From Zobellia alginiliquefaciens (GTDB taxonomy: Bacteria; Bacteroidota; Bacteroidia; Flavobacteriales; Flavobacteriaceae): a stretch of DNA of 64,000 bases. Positions 27,694-37,249 of this stretch are shown one piece after another (within the stretch, counting starts at the first letter, position 1; each line of letters begins with the position of its first letter). The position numbers were made by a program, and so were the translations under genes. Location: NCBI RefSeq assembly GCF_029323795.1, contig NZ_CP119758.1, forward strand, positions 1,550,001-1,614,000. The letters are read 5' to 3'. The notes under the pieces were generated by a model, which was given only the letters and a program-made list of their open reading frames with translations, did not search any database and was not told the DNA's origin.

Positions 27694-28470
27694 CTTATCC
27701 TATTGAAAAAACAACTGAGTAAAATAAAGAACACCGTTCTCATCTGCAGTAACACTAACCGCAGTATACTTAAAATTACCTTCCATTACTTTCTTGTGTG
27801 TTGGGCTATTTTTCCAAGCTTCAAGAATATCATCGGCATTTGTGAAATCCATACCCAAGTTTTCGGAAACGAAATCGGCATTAGCATCTATGGATAAGTC
27901 AGAAGCTCTTTTATCAAAATTATCATGGCTGATTACTCCTTCAGAAATCATATACTCGTTATGCGCATTTGCATAACCGTAAGCTACACCGTTAAACACT
28001 ACTTCGTTTAAACCAACAGAAACTCTATATTCGTTAACAACATCTATAACTTCTTGCTCTATAGAAGAAATTTCTACTTCTTCAGTTGTTGTTGCAACTG
28101 CCTTGTACAATTCATCTTCTTCAGTAGTAGAAGTTGAACATGATGTCATTAAGGTTGCAAAAGCGATAAGAAGTAAAATGTTGAATCGTAACATAGCTTA
28201 AGAGTTTGTTTTTGTAATTCGTTTCCTCCATTTATGAACGGCACATTGTAGGCTGCCTGAGGAAATTCTCTTAAGTGGTACGTTTTACTCGTTAAAGTGT
28301 AAAAAATTGTAAATCAATTAGTTACAATGCGAAATAGTTAGATTTACATCGAAGATATAATACACTATACCGATGATTTGACACTTTAACGGAGAAAGAA
28401 ATTAGTTGAACGATAGCCTCGTTCTATCAATATCGGTGAGGCACTAAAAAATGAAGATGAAAAACACTTT
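27694..28470. repeat. Tandem duplication unit 2 (CAP gene plus leader)
   Basis: Second copy of the unit at 26614-27392. Leader arms CGTTAAAGTGT (28290-28300) and ACACTTTAACG (28381-28391) are fully complementary here. The 300 bases between the units (27393-27693) are AT-rich with no recognised feature. Confidence 0.8.
27700..28194 (-). CDS. CAP-domain (SCP-like) lipoprotein, copy 2
   Basis: 164 residues, nearly identical in layout to copy 1 about 1 kb away: lipoprotein signal MLRFNILLLIAFATLMTSC, CAP marks AHNEYM, SENLG and SPTHKKVMEGNF. Most differences between copies lie in the middle (SVKANADF against SIDANADF, NAVEFNSVAYDF against NEVVFNGVAYGY), suggesting some time since duplication and retained function. 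A separate transcript is likely because the leader is duplicated too. Confidence 0.85.
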   Translation of the reverse strand: MLRFNILLLIAFATLMTSCSTSTTEEDELYKAVATTTEEVEISSIEQEVIDVVNEYRVSVGLNEVVFNGVAYGYANAHNEYMISEGVISHDNFDKRASDLSIDANADFVSENLGMDFTNADDILEAWKNSPTHKKVMEGNFKYTAVSVTADENGVLYFTQLFFQ

Positions 28471-28594
28471 TAGCTTAAAAACGATGTTTTATTAGTTGTA
28501 AGAATAAATTTTCTGGAATTCCTGAAATCAGCGTTCCCCTTAACTATTTAAAATTCTATAGTATTTTGTAGATGGATTTCTAAATGCAAAATGA

Positions 28595-28625
28595 GGTTGT
28601 CATCTACTTCTAAGTAGCGACAACC
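28595..28625 (-). terminator. Hairpin downstream of the RimK-type gene
   Basis: GGTTGTC pairs with GACAACC and inside it CTACTT pairs with AAGTAG around CT. Stem is strong but the tail on the minus strand (TCATTTTGC) is a weak U-tract. Rest of 28471-28672 shows nothing. Confidence 0.5.
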
Positions 28626-28672
28626 GCATCATACATTTAACATCGGTTAAATTGTTAGTCTTATATATAAGG

Positions 28673-30067
28673 CTAAATACTAAACCTCAACTTTTTCTCA
28701 ATAGCCACAATCATTTCGTTGGCAATATCTTTGCCGGTAGCATTTTCAATACCTTCAAGACCTGGTGAAGAGTTTACTTCTAATAATAACGGTCCTTTGT
28801 TGGAGCGGATGATATCTACACCAGCCACGGCAAGGTTCAATACTTTGGCCGCCTTTTGGGCTAATTTACGCTCTTCCGAGGTAATTTTTATTATAGAAGC
28901 TTTACCACCTTGGTGTATGTTCGCCCTAAATTCTCCTTTCTCTGCCTGACGTTGCATTGAGGCCACTACTTTTCCGTTTACAACAAAGCAGCGAATATCC
29001 TGACCATTGGCTTCCTTAATGAACTCTTGTACCAAAATGTTGGTGTTTACACTTTTGAATGCGTTAATTACACTCTCGGCCGCTTTATTGGTCTCAGCAA
29101 GTACAACACCTTTACCCTGGGTACTTTCTAATAATTTTATAATTAATGGAGCACCGTTAACCATTTTAATCAGGTCTTTGGTATCCATTGGAGATTTTGC
29201 AAAACCAGTAATAGGTATGTGTATATCGTTCTTAGAGAATAATTGCGATGCAAAAAGCTTATCCCTAGATTGGGTAATCGCTTCCGCACTATTTTGGCAA
29301 TACACGCCCAAATTATCAAATTGTCTGATTAGCGCACAACCATAAAAAGTTACCGATGGTTTTATTCTGGGAATGACCGCATCAAAAGCATTTAGAATAT
29401 TACCGCCCCTATAACGTATCTCAGGTGAACGTGCATCCAGCTTCATATAGGCATGTTCAACATTAAGAAAGACAATCTCATGCCCGCGTGCTTCCGCTGC
29501 TTCAATAATACGTTTGTTACTATACAGGTTGGGATTGCTAGCCAACAACGCTATTTTCAATCCGGATTTTTCCTTAAAATAGGGCGCATACATCTTAGTA
29601 ATGGCCGCATCGTCAAAATCTTGTATTTGGTAGTTTACCGCCGAGTTTACAATATATCTATCATTTATAGCTTCTCTACCTAACAGCATACGAAACTCCA
29701 TTGTATCACGGTTTGCCAAGGTAAGCTCTACCTCAAAAGTATCTTCACCCATTGTAATAGGCGTACGTACTACCAAGCGTTCTTCTGATATACCGGAAGA
29801 GCTTTTTACCATTCTACGATCTACCAATCTGGCTTGGCAGGGTATGGCAATACTTCGGTTTTCCTGTAAAGGACTCACCTCAAACTTTACCCATTCTTGG
29901 GTACCTTTCATGATAATTTTAATATTGGTGGCTTGTATGGATGATGTTTTAGCCCCTGAATCCACCCTCGCTTTTATAGCGGGAATACCCAAGTTTTCAA
30001 AAACACACCATTCTTCACTACCTATAATCTTTAAATCAGTCAAACTATACTTTTTTTCTAAGTTCAA
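28673..30067 (-). CDS. RimK-type ATP-grasp ligase fused to retropepsin-like domain
   Basis: 464 residues. Residues about 15-155 form a RimB/RLAP retropepsin-like (PF05618) domain with [10 protein letters not shown], the D-S-G active motif, and LLGREAI. Residues about 165-464 are a RimK-type ATP-grasp ligase: [58 protein letters not shown] and [19 protein letters not shown]. The ligase adds an amino acid to a carboxylate; substrate unknown. The start (TTG at 30067) lies inside the preceding gene; another TTG at 30043 is possible. Confidence 0.82.
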   Translation of the reverse strand: MNLEKKYSLTDLKIIGSEEWCVFENLGIPAIKARVDSGAKTSSIQATNIKIIMKGTQEWVKFEVSPLQENRSIAIPCQARLVDRRMVKSSSGISEERLVVRTPITMGEDTFEVELTLANRDTMEFRMLLGREAINDRYIVNSAVNYQIQDFDDAAITKMYAPYFKEKSGLKIALLASNPNLYSNKRIIEAAEARGHEIVFLNVEHAYMKLDARSPEIRYRGGNILNAFDAVIPRIKPSVTFYGCALIRQFDNLGVYCQNSAEAITQSRDKLFASQLFSKNDIHIPITGFAKSPMDTKDLIKMVNGAPLIIKLLESTQGKGVVLAETNKAAESVINAFKSVNTNILVQEFIKEANGQDIRCFVVNGKVVASMQRQAEKGEFRANIHQGGKASIIKITSEERKLAQKAAKVLNLAVAGVDIIRSNKGPLLLEVNSSPGLEGIENATGKDIANEMIVAIEKKLRFSI

Positions 30068-31574
30068 AAATATCTTTCCTTCTATCTTTTAAATTGCGAA
30101 CGGCCCCAAATTGATTGAGTTCGCGTAACAAATCGATATCAACATCTGCAATCAATATCATTTCTGTATTGGGTGTGGCCTCTGCTTTTATTCCGTTTGT
30201 GGGGAACGAGAAATCACAAGGCGTGAACACCATGGACTGTGCAAACTGAATGTCCATATTCTGTACGTTGGGCAAGTTGCCCACACTACCAGCAATGGCT
30301 ACGTAGCATTCATTTTCAATGGCTCTTGCCTGCGCACAATGCCGTACTCTGGAATACCCGTTCTGCGTATCCGTCAAAAAGGGAACGAACAAAATATCCA
30401 TACCTTCTTCTGCCAATAAACGGCTTAGTTCCGGAAATTCCGAATCATAACAGATTAAAATTCCGATTTTACCACAATCTGTGTCAAATGCTTTTAACTG
30501 GTTTCCACCCTGCATCCCCCAAACTTTAGCTTCATCTGGAGTTACATGTAGCTTTTCATAACGTTCCATACTTCCGTCACGCCTGCACAGGTAACCTACG
30601 TTGTACAAACGTCCATCAATCATTTCGGGCATACTACCTGTAATGATATTGATGTTGTACGAAATAGAAAACTCCGAAAACTTCTGTACGATAGCATCTG
30701 TATGCTTTGCAAGCTCACGAATGGCATCCGGCGTGGACAAGTGATTGTCCTTCGCCATTAAGGGTGCATTAAAAAACTCAGGAAACAGAGCAAAATCCGA
30801 CCTATATCCGGATACGGCATCAATAAAATATTCGGCCTGCTGCAACAGCTCCTCCAAGTCTTTGTACGGCCGCATTTGCCATTGAATAAGGCCTAAGCGA
30901 ATAACTGTTTTCTTGGCGGATGCTTTTTTAGAGGGTTTTTGATAATAGATATTATCCCATTCCATCAAAATCGCAAAATCGCTAGAATCTTTATCCCCTT
31001 CCAAATAACCTTTCATCACTTTGGCAGGATGAAAATCGTTGCTGATCTGAAAGTTCAAAACCGGATCGGCTATTTCTTTTCTACGCACCTTGGCAATATA
31101 TTCTTTTGGTGTAAGCTCATCCATGTATTTATGGAAATTGGGCATTCTACCACCAAAAGCAATACTCTTTAGGTTTAATTTTTCGCACAACTCCTTTCGG
31201 TAATCATACAATCGCCTACCTAAACGAAGACCTCGAAACTGGGGCTTTATAAAGATTTCAATGCCATATAGTACATCACCTTCATCATTATGTGTCGCAA
31301 AGGTATAATTGCCAGTAATCTGCTCGTAAGTATGTTCGTCATCAAACCTATCATAATCTACGATAATGGACAGTGCCACACCGGCCAACTGTCCATTAAT
31401 CTTTATAACGACCTGCCCTTCAGGAAATTTATCGATCAGCGATTTTATGTGCTTCTCTTTCCAGTAAGAGCCTGGCATATTGGTATACACAGATATCATG
31501 GCCGTTTTAAGCTCCTGATAATCATCAAGGTCCAAAAACTTCAACTCTATATTTTCTATTTCCTCTATTTTCAT
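30045..31574 (-). CDS. GNAT acetyltransferase-nitrilase fusion
   Basis: 509 residues from the ATG at 31574. N-terminal GNAT domain (about 1-200) with [22 protein letters not shown], the acetyl-CoA loop. C-terminal carbon-nitrogen hydrolase (about 220-505) with Glu in [12 protein letters not shown], Lys in [10 protein letters not shown] and Cys in [11 protein letters not shown], the full E-K-C triad. Nitrilases hydrolyse amides; the GNAT half may acetylate the same molecule. It sits just after the polyamine genes, so an acylated amine substrate is plausible (inference). It overlaps the RimK gene by 23 bases. Confidence 0.82.
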   Translation of the reverse strand: MKIEEIENIELKFLDLDDYQELKTAMISVYTNMPGSYWKEKHIKSLIDKFPEGQVVIKINGQLAGVALSIIVDYDRFDDEHTYEQITGNYTFATHNDEGDVLYGIEIFIKPQFRGLRLGRRLYDYRKELCEKLNLKSIAFGGRMPNFHKYMDELTPKEYIAKVRRKEIADPVLNFQISNDFHPAKVMKGYLEGDKDSSDFAILMEWDNIYYQKPSKKASAKKTVIRLGLIQWQMRPYKDLEELLQQAEYFIDAVSGYRSDFALFPEFFNAPLMAKDNHLSTPDAIRELAKHTDAIVQKFSEFSISYNINIITGSMPEMIDGRLYNVGYLCRRDGSMERYEKLHVTPDEAKVWGMQGGNQLKAFDTDCGKIGILICYDSEFPELSRLLAEEGMDILFVPFLTDTQNGYSRVRHCAQARAIENECYVAIAGSVGNLPNVQNMDIQFAQSMVFTPCDFSFPTNGIKAEATPNTEMILIADVDIDLLRELNQFGAVRNLKDRRKDIFELRKKV

Positions 31575-31687
31575 CGAATAGACATTAAATACATTTTTTG
31601 CTATCAATAAAACCTCGGGATAGAACAAGGGGATTCTCCGCTTGAACGACAAGCGCAGACAGGTTCGTTACAAACCCAATTATGATG

Positions 31688-32020
31688 TTATTCATCGTCT
31701 TCGTCGTCAGCCATGTCTTCTGGGGCTGGCTCAACCACTGCTTCTGGATCATTATCTTCAAAATCTTCGTAATCATCCTCATCATAATTCTCCATGGTAT
31801 ACTCTAGCTTCGCGCTGATTTTTACCAAATATTTGGTATCCTCAGTTAACACTTCAACAGCTTCTATACGTTCACCATTAGCATTTTTGAATGAAATAAT
31901 ATTTCGGTCATCATACCCATCAGGGTATGCCTCTACTAATAGTTTTAGGACTTCTGGTGTCAGCTTTTTAAAATCTACGATGACACGTTTTAAATTTGCA
32001 TTTTCTTTTTTAGGGCTCAT
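31688..32020 (-). CDS. Acidic-tailed small protein
   Basis: 110 residues. N-terminal half is basic and beta-rich (NLKRVIVDFKKLTPEVLKLL, YDDRNIISFKNANGERIEAV); the last 40 are nearly all Asp/Glu (YDEDDYEDFEDNDPEAVVEP). Its ATGA start overlaps the stop of the DHS-like gene, so translation is coupled. No family recognised. Confidence 0.7.
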   Translation of the reverse strand: MSPKKENANLKRVIVDFKKLTPEVLKLLVEAYPDGYDDRNIISFKNANGERIEAVEVLTEDTKYLVKISAKLEYTMENYDEDDYEDFEDNDPEAVVEPAPEDMADDEDDE

Positions 32021-32994
32021 AAGTCTAGAAGATAAGCAAAAATTAACGGCGCAACAATGGTCGCGTCACTCTCTATTATAAACTTGGGCGTATCTATATC
32101 TAATTTACCCCAAGTGATTTTTTCATTGGGCACCGCACCGGAGTACGACCCATAACTTGTTGTAGAATCACTGATCTGGCAGAAGTAACTCCAAAACGGT
32201 GTATCTGTTCTTTCCATATCTTGGTACAGCATAGGCACCACACAGATAGGAAAATCTCCCGCGATTCCACCACCAATTTGGAAAAACCCAATTCCGTTTT
32301 CAGAATTATCGGTATACCAATCTGCCAAAAAGGTCATATACTCAATACCGGATTTCATGGTACTGGCTTTCAATTCGCCTTTCAACACATAGGAGGCAAA
32401 AATGTTACCCATAGTACTGTCTTCCCAACCTGGGCAAACAATAGGAAGGTTTTTTTCCGCGGCAGCGTACATCCAAGAATCTTTTAAATCAATCTCATAA
32501 TGCTCTTCAAGAACACCGGAAAGTAACATTTTATACATGTACTCATGCGGCAAATAACGCTCTCCTTTTGCCTCGGCATCTTTCCAAATTTTGAAAATAT
32601 GCTCTTGCAACCTTCTGAAAGCTTCTTCTTCCGGTATACACGTATCCGTAACACGGTTCAATCCTTTTTCAAGCAAAGCCCATTCATCTTTTGGGGTCAA
32701 ATCGCGGTAGTTAGGTACACGCTTGTAATGTGAATGTGCTACCAAGTTCATGATATCTTCCTCAAGATTGGCACCTGTACAAGATATAATCTGCACTTTA
32801 TCTTGGCGAATCATTTCGGCAAAAATCTTACCTAATTCAGCAGTACTCATAGCTCCTGCTAACGAAACAAGCATTTTAGAACCTTTGTTCAATTGCTCTT
32901 CGTACCCTTTTGCAGCATCTACCAGAGCCGCAGCATTAAAATGCAAATAATATTTTTCAATAAATTCGGAAATCGCTCCCTTAGTCTTCGTCAT
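32017..32994 (-). CDS. Deoxyhypusine synthase-like protein
   Basis: 325 residues from the ATG at 32994. Marks: MLVSLAGAMSTAELGKIFAE, IISCTGANLEEDI, IPEEEAF, GIGFFQIGGGIAGDFPI, and WGKLDIDTPKFIIESDATIV, whose Lys matches the active-site Lys of eukaryotic deoxyhypusine synthase. Bacteria lack eIF5A; relatives make homospermidine from putrescine and spermidine or modify unknown targets. It follows speB with a 14-base overlap, so its likely substrate is the putrescine made by speA-speB. Confidence 0.85.
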   Translation of the reverse strand: MTKTKGAISEFIEKYYLHFNAAALVDAAKGYEEQLNKGSKMLVSLAGAMSTAELGKIFAEMIRQDKVQIISCTGANLEEDIMNLVAHSHYKRVPNYRDLTPKDEWALLEKGLNRVTDTCIPEEEAFRRLQEHIFKIWKDAEAKGERYLPHEYMYKMLLSGVLEEHYEIDLKDSWMYAAAEKNLPIVCPGWEDSTMGNIFASYVLKGELKASTMKSGIEYMTFLADWYTDNSENGIGFFQIGGGIAGDFPICVVPMLYQDMERTDTPFWSYFCQISDSTTSYGSYSGAVPNEKITWGKLDIDTPKFIIESDATIVAPLIFAYLLDL

Positions 32995-33922
32995 CTTCAA
33001 ATTTTAATCCGTTAGTGTTTACTTTACTATCTACATCATAGGTATTGTCATACTCGTCATCTGCCGCTTCACCCATAAATTTATAGCTAAGCATTTTATA
33101 ATACAATTTTGCAGCAAGAAAATCTGAAGATTTTTCTGACGGATTAGGGCATAGCTCAACAATATCAAAACCAACTACGTTTTTCTCTTCGAACACCTTT
33201 CTTAAAAACTCCAAAGTCTCGTACCAGAACAAACCACCTGGTTCCGGGGTTCCGGTAGACGGCATGATGGACGGGTCAAAAGCATCAAGATCGAAAGTAA
33301 TTAAAACGTTGTCCGTCATAGCCTCTATAACCTTATCCATCCAATACTCATCTTGGGCCATATCATGAGCGAAGAATGTTTTTTCTTCATCCATAAACGA
33401 CTTTTCAATACTATCCATTGAACGAATACCAACCTGAATCAAATTCGTAGTTTGGCTAGCTTCATGAACTGCACAGGCATGATTGTACTTCGTTCCCTCA
33501 TACGACTCACGTAGGTCTGCATGGGCATCTATCTGAAGAACCGTTAAATTATCAAAACACTCATTAAAGGCACGAATGGTACCAATTGAAATAGAATGTT
33601 CACCTCCAAACAACGTAACAAATTTGTTACGTTTTATGTACTTTTTAGTTCTCTTATGAACCGCATTTACCACTGCTTCCGGCGAACTATTTTCTGTGAT
33701 AGCTTCAGCCAAATGAATGCCTTGTTCATAGACTTCTGTATTGGTTTCAATATCATAAAGCTCCATATTTTCAGAAGCTTCCAAAAATGCCTGAGGGCCT
33801 TTATCGGCTCCTTTTCCCCAGGTACTTGTTCCATCATAAGGCACAGGTATTAAAATAACCTTTGCCGTTTCTAATTGTGCGAATTTATCGGGAATACCCG
33901 CGTAATTCTTTGTTGTGCTCAT
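32981..33922 (-). CDS. speB: Agmatinase
   Basis: 313 residues of the ureohydrolase family: GGEHSIS, DAHADLR, and ITFDLDAFDPSIMPSTGTPE carry the two-manganese ligands. It cleaves agmatine to putrescine and urea, the second step after speA, which starts 15 bases upstream. The last 25 residues are an acidic extension (AADDEYDNTYDVDS ... FEDDED). The stop overlaps the next gene. Confidence 0.92.
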   Translation of the reverse strand: MSTTKNYAGIPDKFAQLETAKVILIPVPYDGTSTWGKGADKGPQAFLEASENMELYDIETNTEVYEQGIHLAEAITENSSPEAVVNAVHKRTKKYIKRNKFVTLFGGEHSISIGTIRAFNECFDNLTVLQIDAHADLRESYEGTKYNHACAVHEASQTTNLIQVGIRSMDSIEKSFMDEEKTFFAHDMAQDEYWMDKVIEAMTDNVLITFDLDAFDPSIMPSTGTPEPGGLFWYETLEFLRKVFEEKNVVGFDIVELCPNPSEKSSDFLAAKLYYKMLSYKFMGEAADDEYDNTYDVDSKVNTNGLKFEDDED

Positions 33923-33937
33923 CTTGATTAAATGAAT

Positions 33938-35395
33938 TTATAGGTTTGATGTAATTTTATTTTCAATACCAGCTTCACTGCCCTTATTTGCAGATTTCCC
34001 AGTTTCGTAACCTAAGATACTAAGTAAATCCTCCGCTTTTTGTTGCGGACTAAAAAGCTCATAGGTAAAGTTGCCCTCGGCATCTTTATCTATCAATATA
34101 TGTTTAGGCTGTGGAATCAGACAGTGTTGCAAACCACCATAACCTCCTATAGTCTCTTGGTAAGCCCCTGTGTTAAAAAAGCCTATATACAAAGGCTTAT
34201 CCCTTCTATATTTTGGAAGATAAATAGCGTTCATGTTTTGCTCACTGTTGTAATAGTCATCACTATCACACGTTAGCCCGCCTAAAAGCACACGCTCATA
34301 TTCATCGTTCCAACGGTTAATAGGCAACATGATGAAACGTTTGTTAATAGCCCATGTATCTGGCAAAGTGGTAATGAAAGATGAATCTATCATATTCCAT
34401 TTTTCACGGTCGTTCTGTTGTTTCTGGTAAAGAATTTCATAAATAGCTCCACCACTCTCACCTACGGTAAAACTCCCGAACTCTGTAAAAATATGAGGTA
34501 CGGGCACATCTGCTTCTTGGCAAGTAATATTGATTTGATTTAAAATCTCATCGATCATATATTGATAATCGTACTCAAAAGCCAAGGAATTTTTAATTGG
34601 GAAACCGCCCCCTATGTTTAAACTATCTAAAGACGGACAGATCTTTTTTAATCTGGTGTACACCTTTAAACATTTAACCAATTCGTTCCAATAATACGCA
34701 TTATCACGAATACCGGTGTTGATGAAAAAGTGAAGCATCTTCAGCTCCACCTTGTCATTATCTTTAATCTGGTTTTCATAAAAAGGCACAATATTTTTGT
34801 AGCCAATGCCTAAACGGGACGTGTAGAACTCAAATTTGGGCTCTTCTTCCGAAGCTATACGAATACCTATTTTAAAAGTATCATCAATTGCATCCGATAG
34901 CAAATCGATTTCTTCATAATTATCGATTATCGGTATACAGTTTTTGTGTCCATTATTAATAAGTCTAGCAATATTATCAATATACTGCTCGCGTTTAAAA
35001 CCGTTACAGATAACGTATGCACTATCTTTTAGTTTGCCATCTTTTTTTAGTTGCTCAACTATATTAATATCAAAAGCAGAAGACGTTTCAATATGTATAT
35101 CATTTTTAAGCGCCTCATGCAAAACATGTTGAAAATGAGAACTTTTAGTACAGTAGCAATAATGGTATTTACCTTTGTACGCGTTCTTTTCAATAGCCTT
35201 TGCAAACCAATTTTTAGCCTTATTGATATTGTCGGATATTTTAGGCAAATAGGTGAATTTTAACGGGCTACCATATTTCTCAACCAACTCTTGGAGTGGT
35301 ATATTGTGAAATTTTAAATGCTCGTTCTCAAGTGTAAACTCTTCTTGAGGGAAAAAGTAAGTCTGATCGATTAGATCGATATATTTATTGTTCAT
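33938..35395 (-). CDS. speA: Biosynthetic arginine decarboxylase
   Basis: 485 residues, fold III PLP decarboxylase, shorter than E. coli SpeA. Lys in YHYCYCTKSSH should hold PLP; HFFINTGI, LNIGGGFPI and GLTCDSDDYYN are the family marks. It decarboxylates arginine to agmatine. First gene of the polyamine operon; its 450-bp upstream gap contains several hairpins. Confidence 0.9.
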   Translation of the reverse strand: MNNKYIDLIDQTYFFPQEEFTLENEHLKFHNIPLQELVEKYGSPLKFTYLPKISDNINKAKNWFAKAIEKNAYKGKYHYCYCTKSSHFQHVLHEALKNDIHIETSSAFDINIVEQLKKDGKLKDSAYVICNGFKREQYIDNIARLINNGHKNCIPIIDNYEEIDLLSDAIDDTFKIGIRIASEEEPKFEFYTSRLGIGYKNIVPFYENQIKDNDKVELKMLHFFINTGIRDNAYYWNELVKCLKVYTRLKKICPSLDSLNIGGGFPIKNSLAFEYDYQYMIDEILNQINITCQEADVPVPHIFTEFGSFTVGESGGAIYEILYQKQQNDREKWNMIDSSFITTLPDTWAINKRFIMLPINRWNDEYERVLLGGLTCDSDDYYNSEQNMNAIYLPKYRRDKPLYIGFFNTGAYQETIGGYGGLQHCLIPQPKHILIDKDAEGNFTYELFSPQQKAEDLLSILGYETGKSANKGSEAGIENKITSNL

Positions 35396-35518
35396 TGTGA
35401 ATTCTTGTGAATGAAAATCGGGATATTTTTTAACTAATGTGTGCTATATAAGTTATGAAATTGTTACCGATGGTATCATATAAGAATTTGTTCCTGAGTA
35501 GTAGGAATAAAAAAATAG

Positions 35519-35626
35519 TTGTGCTGGCTTTGCACAATTGAAGTGAAGAAATCGGAAGTTAGCTTTAAAATTCGGCCGCCCATCTGATGGGTTGCTATGA
35601 GATTTGACTTCCTAATCTCCCATAGC
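35519..35626 (-). other. Structured leader candidate upstream of speA
   Basis: Three hairpins in a row within the 452-base gap 35396-35847: TTGTGC/GCACAA (35519-35537), CCCATC/GATGGG (35579-35591) and GCTATG-AGATT/AATCT-CATAGC (35594-35626). Transcribed from the minus strand they would lie 120-230 nt before the speA start. No known riboswitch class matches by eye. The right part of the gap is AT-rich promoter-like DNA. Confidence 0.35.
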
Positions 35627-35847
35627 CCGAACATAGAAACACATTGCATGTTGTTCAGCTAAAAGCTCAAAATGCCTTCAGTTTTAACTCGCTAAAGACA
35701 GGACAAATGAAAACAAAAAAAATGTAAAAACAAGCGTTTTCGAAGAAATTACGATAAAACGATAAAAAAAGTTTTTACAGCTTAAAAAATGTTATGAAAT
35801 ACAGTGCAAATCCCTTATTTTTAAGTCTTTAAAACACCATAAGAAAA

Positions 35848-36579
35848 ATGAAAAATAGCATAAAAAAACACGTTACCGGTATCATTTTAGGTCTTCTTTT
35901 GACCTCAATGAGCATACTACATGCCCAAGTACCGTCAAAAACCTACTTTTCTGAAGAGAAAATAGATGAAAAAACAATTACTCATGAGCTTCATTGGGAT
36001 GGTGATTATTTTATACATACTGCGTATGAAAAGAACCCTGCTCATTTTAGAATGACCCGTGGCGGTTTTGCCAAGATTGAAGGGAACCGACTCGTGGTTT
36101 TGTTAGAATTCAATTCCAATTACCAAAATGATGAACTCCGAAAGCTGAGCATCCCTTTTAGACAAGATGGGGAGAAGCTAGTTCTGGACATGAAATCAGA
36201 AAAGGTGTTTACCCCAATCCCTTCCCAGTCCCAAGATTTAGACGGGCAATGGTTGTTTGCTACCCGTGGGCCGGATGAAGGACAAGAGCGAAGAGGAGAG
36301 GAAAACCCCAGAAAGACACTAAAAGTTTTAACTAACGGCCGTTTTCAATGGATTGCCTACCAAACCGAAACTATGAAATTTTCCGGCACAGGCGGTGGTT
36401 CTTTTACATCAAAAGATGGTAAATACACGGAGCATATTGAATTTTTCTCCAAAGATGATTCACGGGTTGGAGCCACTTTAAAATTTGACTATAACCTAAA
36501 AGAAAACGACTGGCATCATACCGGAAACAATAGCAAAGGAGAACCTATGTATGAGATTTGGGCAAAGAGAAAAAGCTAA
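35848..36579 (+). CDS. Exported hypothetical protein
   Basis: 243 residues with a signal peptide ending near LHAQ. Beta-rich, two similar halves (HELHWDGDYFIHTAYEKNPA; RFQWIAYQTETMKFSGTGGG) with WAKRKS at the end. Resembles secreted lipocalin-like proteins common in marine flavobacteria; role unknown. Confidence 0.65.
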   Translation: MKNSIKKHVTGIILGLLLTSMSILHAQVPSKTYFSEEKIDEKTITHELHWDGDYFIHTAYEKNPAHFRMTRGGFAKIEGNRLVVLLEFNSNYQNDELRKLSIPFRQDGEKLVLDMKSEKVFTPIPSQSQDLDGQWLFATRGPDEGQERRGEENPRKTLKVLTNGRFQWIAYQTETMKFSGTGGGSFTSKDGKYTEHIEFFSKDDSRVGATLKFDYNLKENDWHHTGNNSKGEPMYEIWAKRKS

Positions 36580-36703
36580 AATTATATAATACGAAAACAA
36601 GTTATCAACAATTCTTATGATAAAAATATCGTAATTGATAAAAATAAAACACAATGTAAGCCTTCATGCGCCGTTATAAACGGACAATCATAATAATGAT
36701 GGT

Positions 36704-36811
36704 ATGAACCCCCTTACGAAAGAACAGATTAAAGAACTTGAGGAAAAGCTAGAAGAAAATAAAAAGAGGATAGACGAATTGGTGAAAAAATTCGATGTCT
36801 ATGAAATTTAG
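36704..36811 (+). CDS. Small coiled-coil protein, 35 residues
   Basis: ATG at 36704, TAG at 36809-36811. MNPLTKEQIKELEEKLEENK then KRIDELVKKFDVYEI: a strongly amphipathic helix with Leu/Ile heptads. No ribosome binding site is obvious. Codon pattern and lack of low-complexity DNA support translation only weakly. Confidence 0.4.
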   Translation: MNPLTKEQIKELEEKLEENKKRIDELVKKFDVYEI

Positions 36812-37228
36812 TAATCTTTAAAGCTACTGACCTTGGCAACAACAGCACTTTAGTTGCTACCGCTATTTTTGAGGTATTACCAAAACGTACTGATTACAAT
36901 ATTTTCCATTTGTAATTTTAGTTCCGCTATAGCCAACGTGTACATTGCATCTAAAGAAAAGTGTATAAAGCACATAAGAAACTGCTTCGTTAGATTAAAC
37001 CGGTATTCTATTTCTATTATATGTTCGGCCCAAAACTTTCCTACATATAATCTCACCAAGTAATCCTCACCTATTTTCTCCGTCTTGCTTTATTATAGTT
37101 GGTGCAGGTCAATCGTTACCAAGAGAATTTACACTCATGTGGCAGAAACCTCGTTTAAAAGCATAAAAGATCTCTTATCTTAGTTCCGCATATATAATAT
37201 ATATAGATCATATGATCTATATTCCTAC
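36812..37228. other. Intergenic region before the cassette array
   Basis: AT-rich DNA with no supported gene. It holds a 22-bp perfect palindrome at 37201-37222 (half ATATAGATCAT), 6 bases before the first cassette core at 37229. This may be a promoter, an operator or part of a recombination site. A short open frame on the minus strand (36877-37059) starts with GTG and is not supported. Confidence 0.4.
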
Positions 37229-37249
37229 GTTGTAAACAATTATCATTAA

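Noticed and set aside
30239-30529. + strand frame opposite the nitrilase domain
   Set aside because: Complement of a conserved coding region; no independent signal.
31585-31785. Minus-strand frame between the GNAT-nitrilase and the acidic protein
   Set aside because: Overlaps the end of the acidic-protein gene in another frame and has no motif.
36877-37059. Minus-strand open frame of 60 codons beginning with GTG
   Set aside because: No ATG, no ribosome binding site and no recognisable motif; part of an AT-rich gap.
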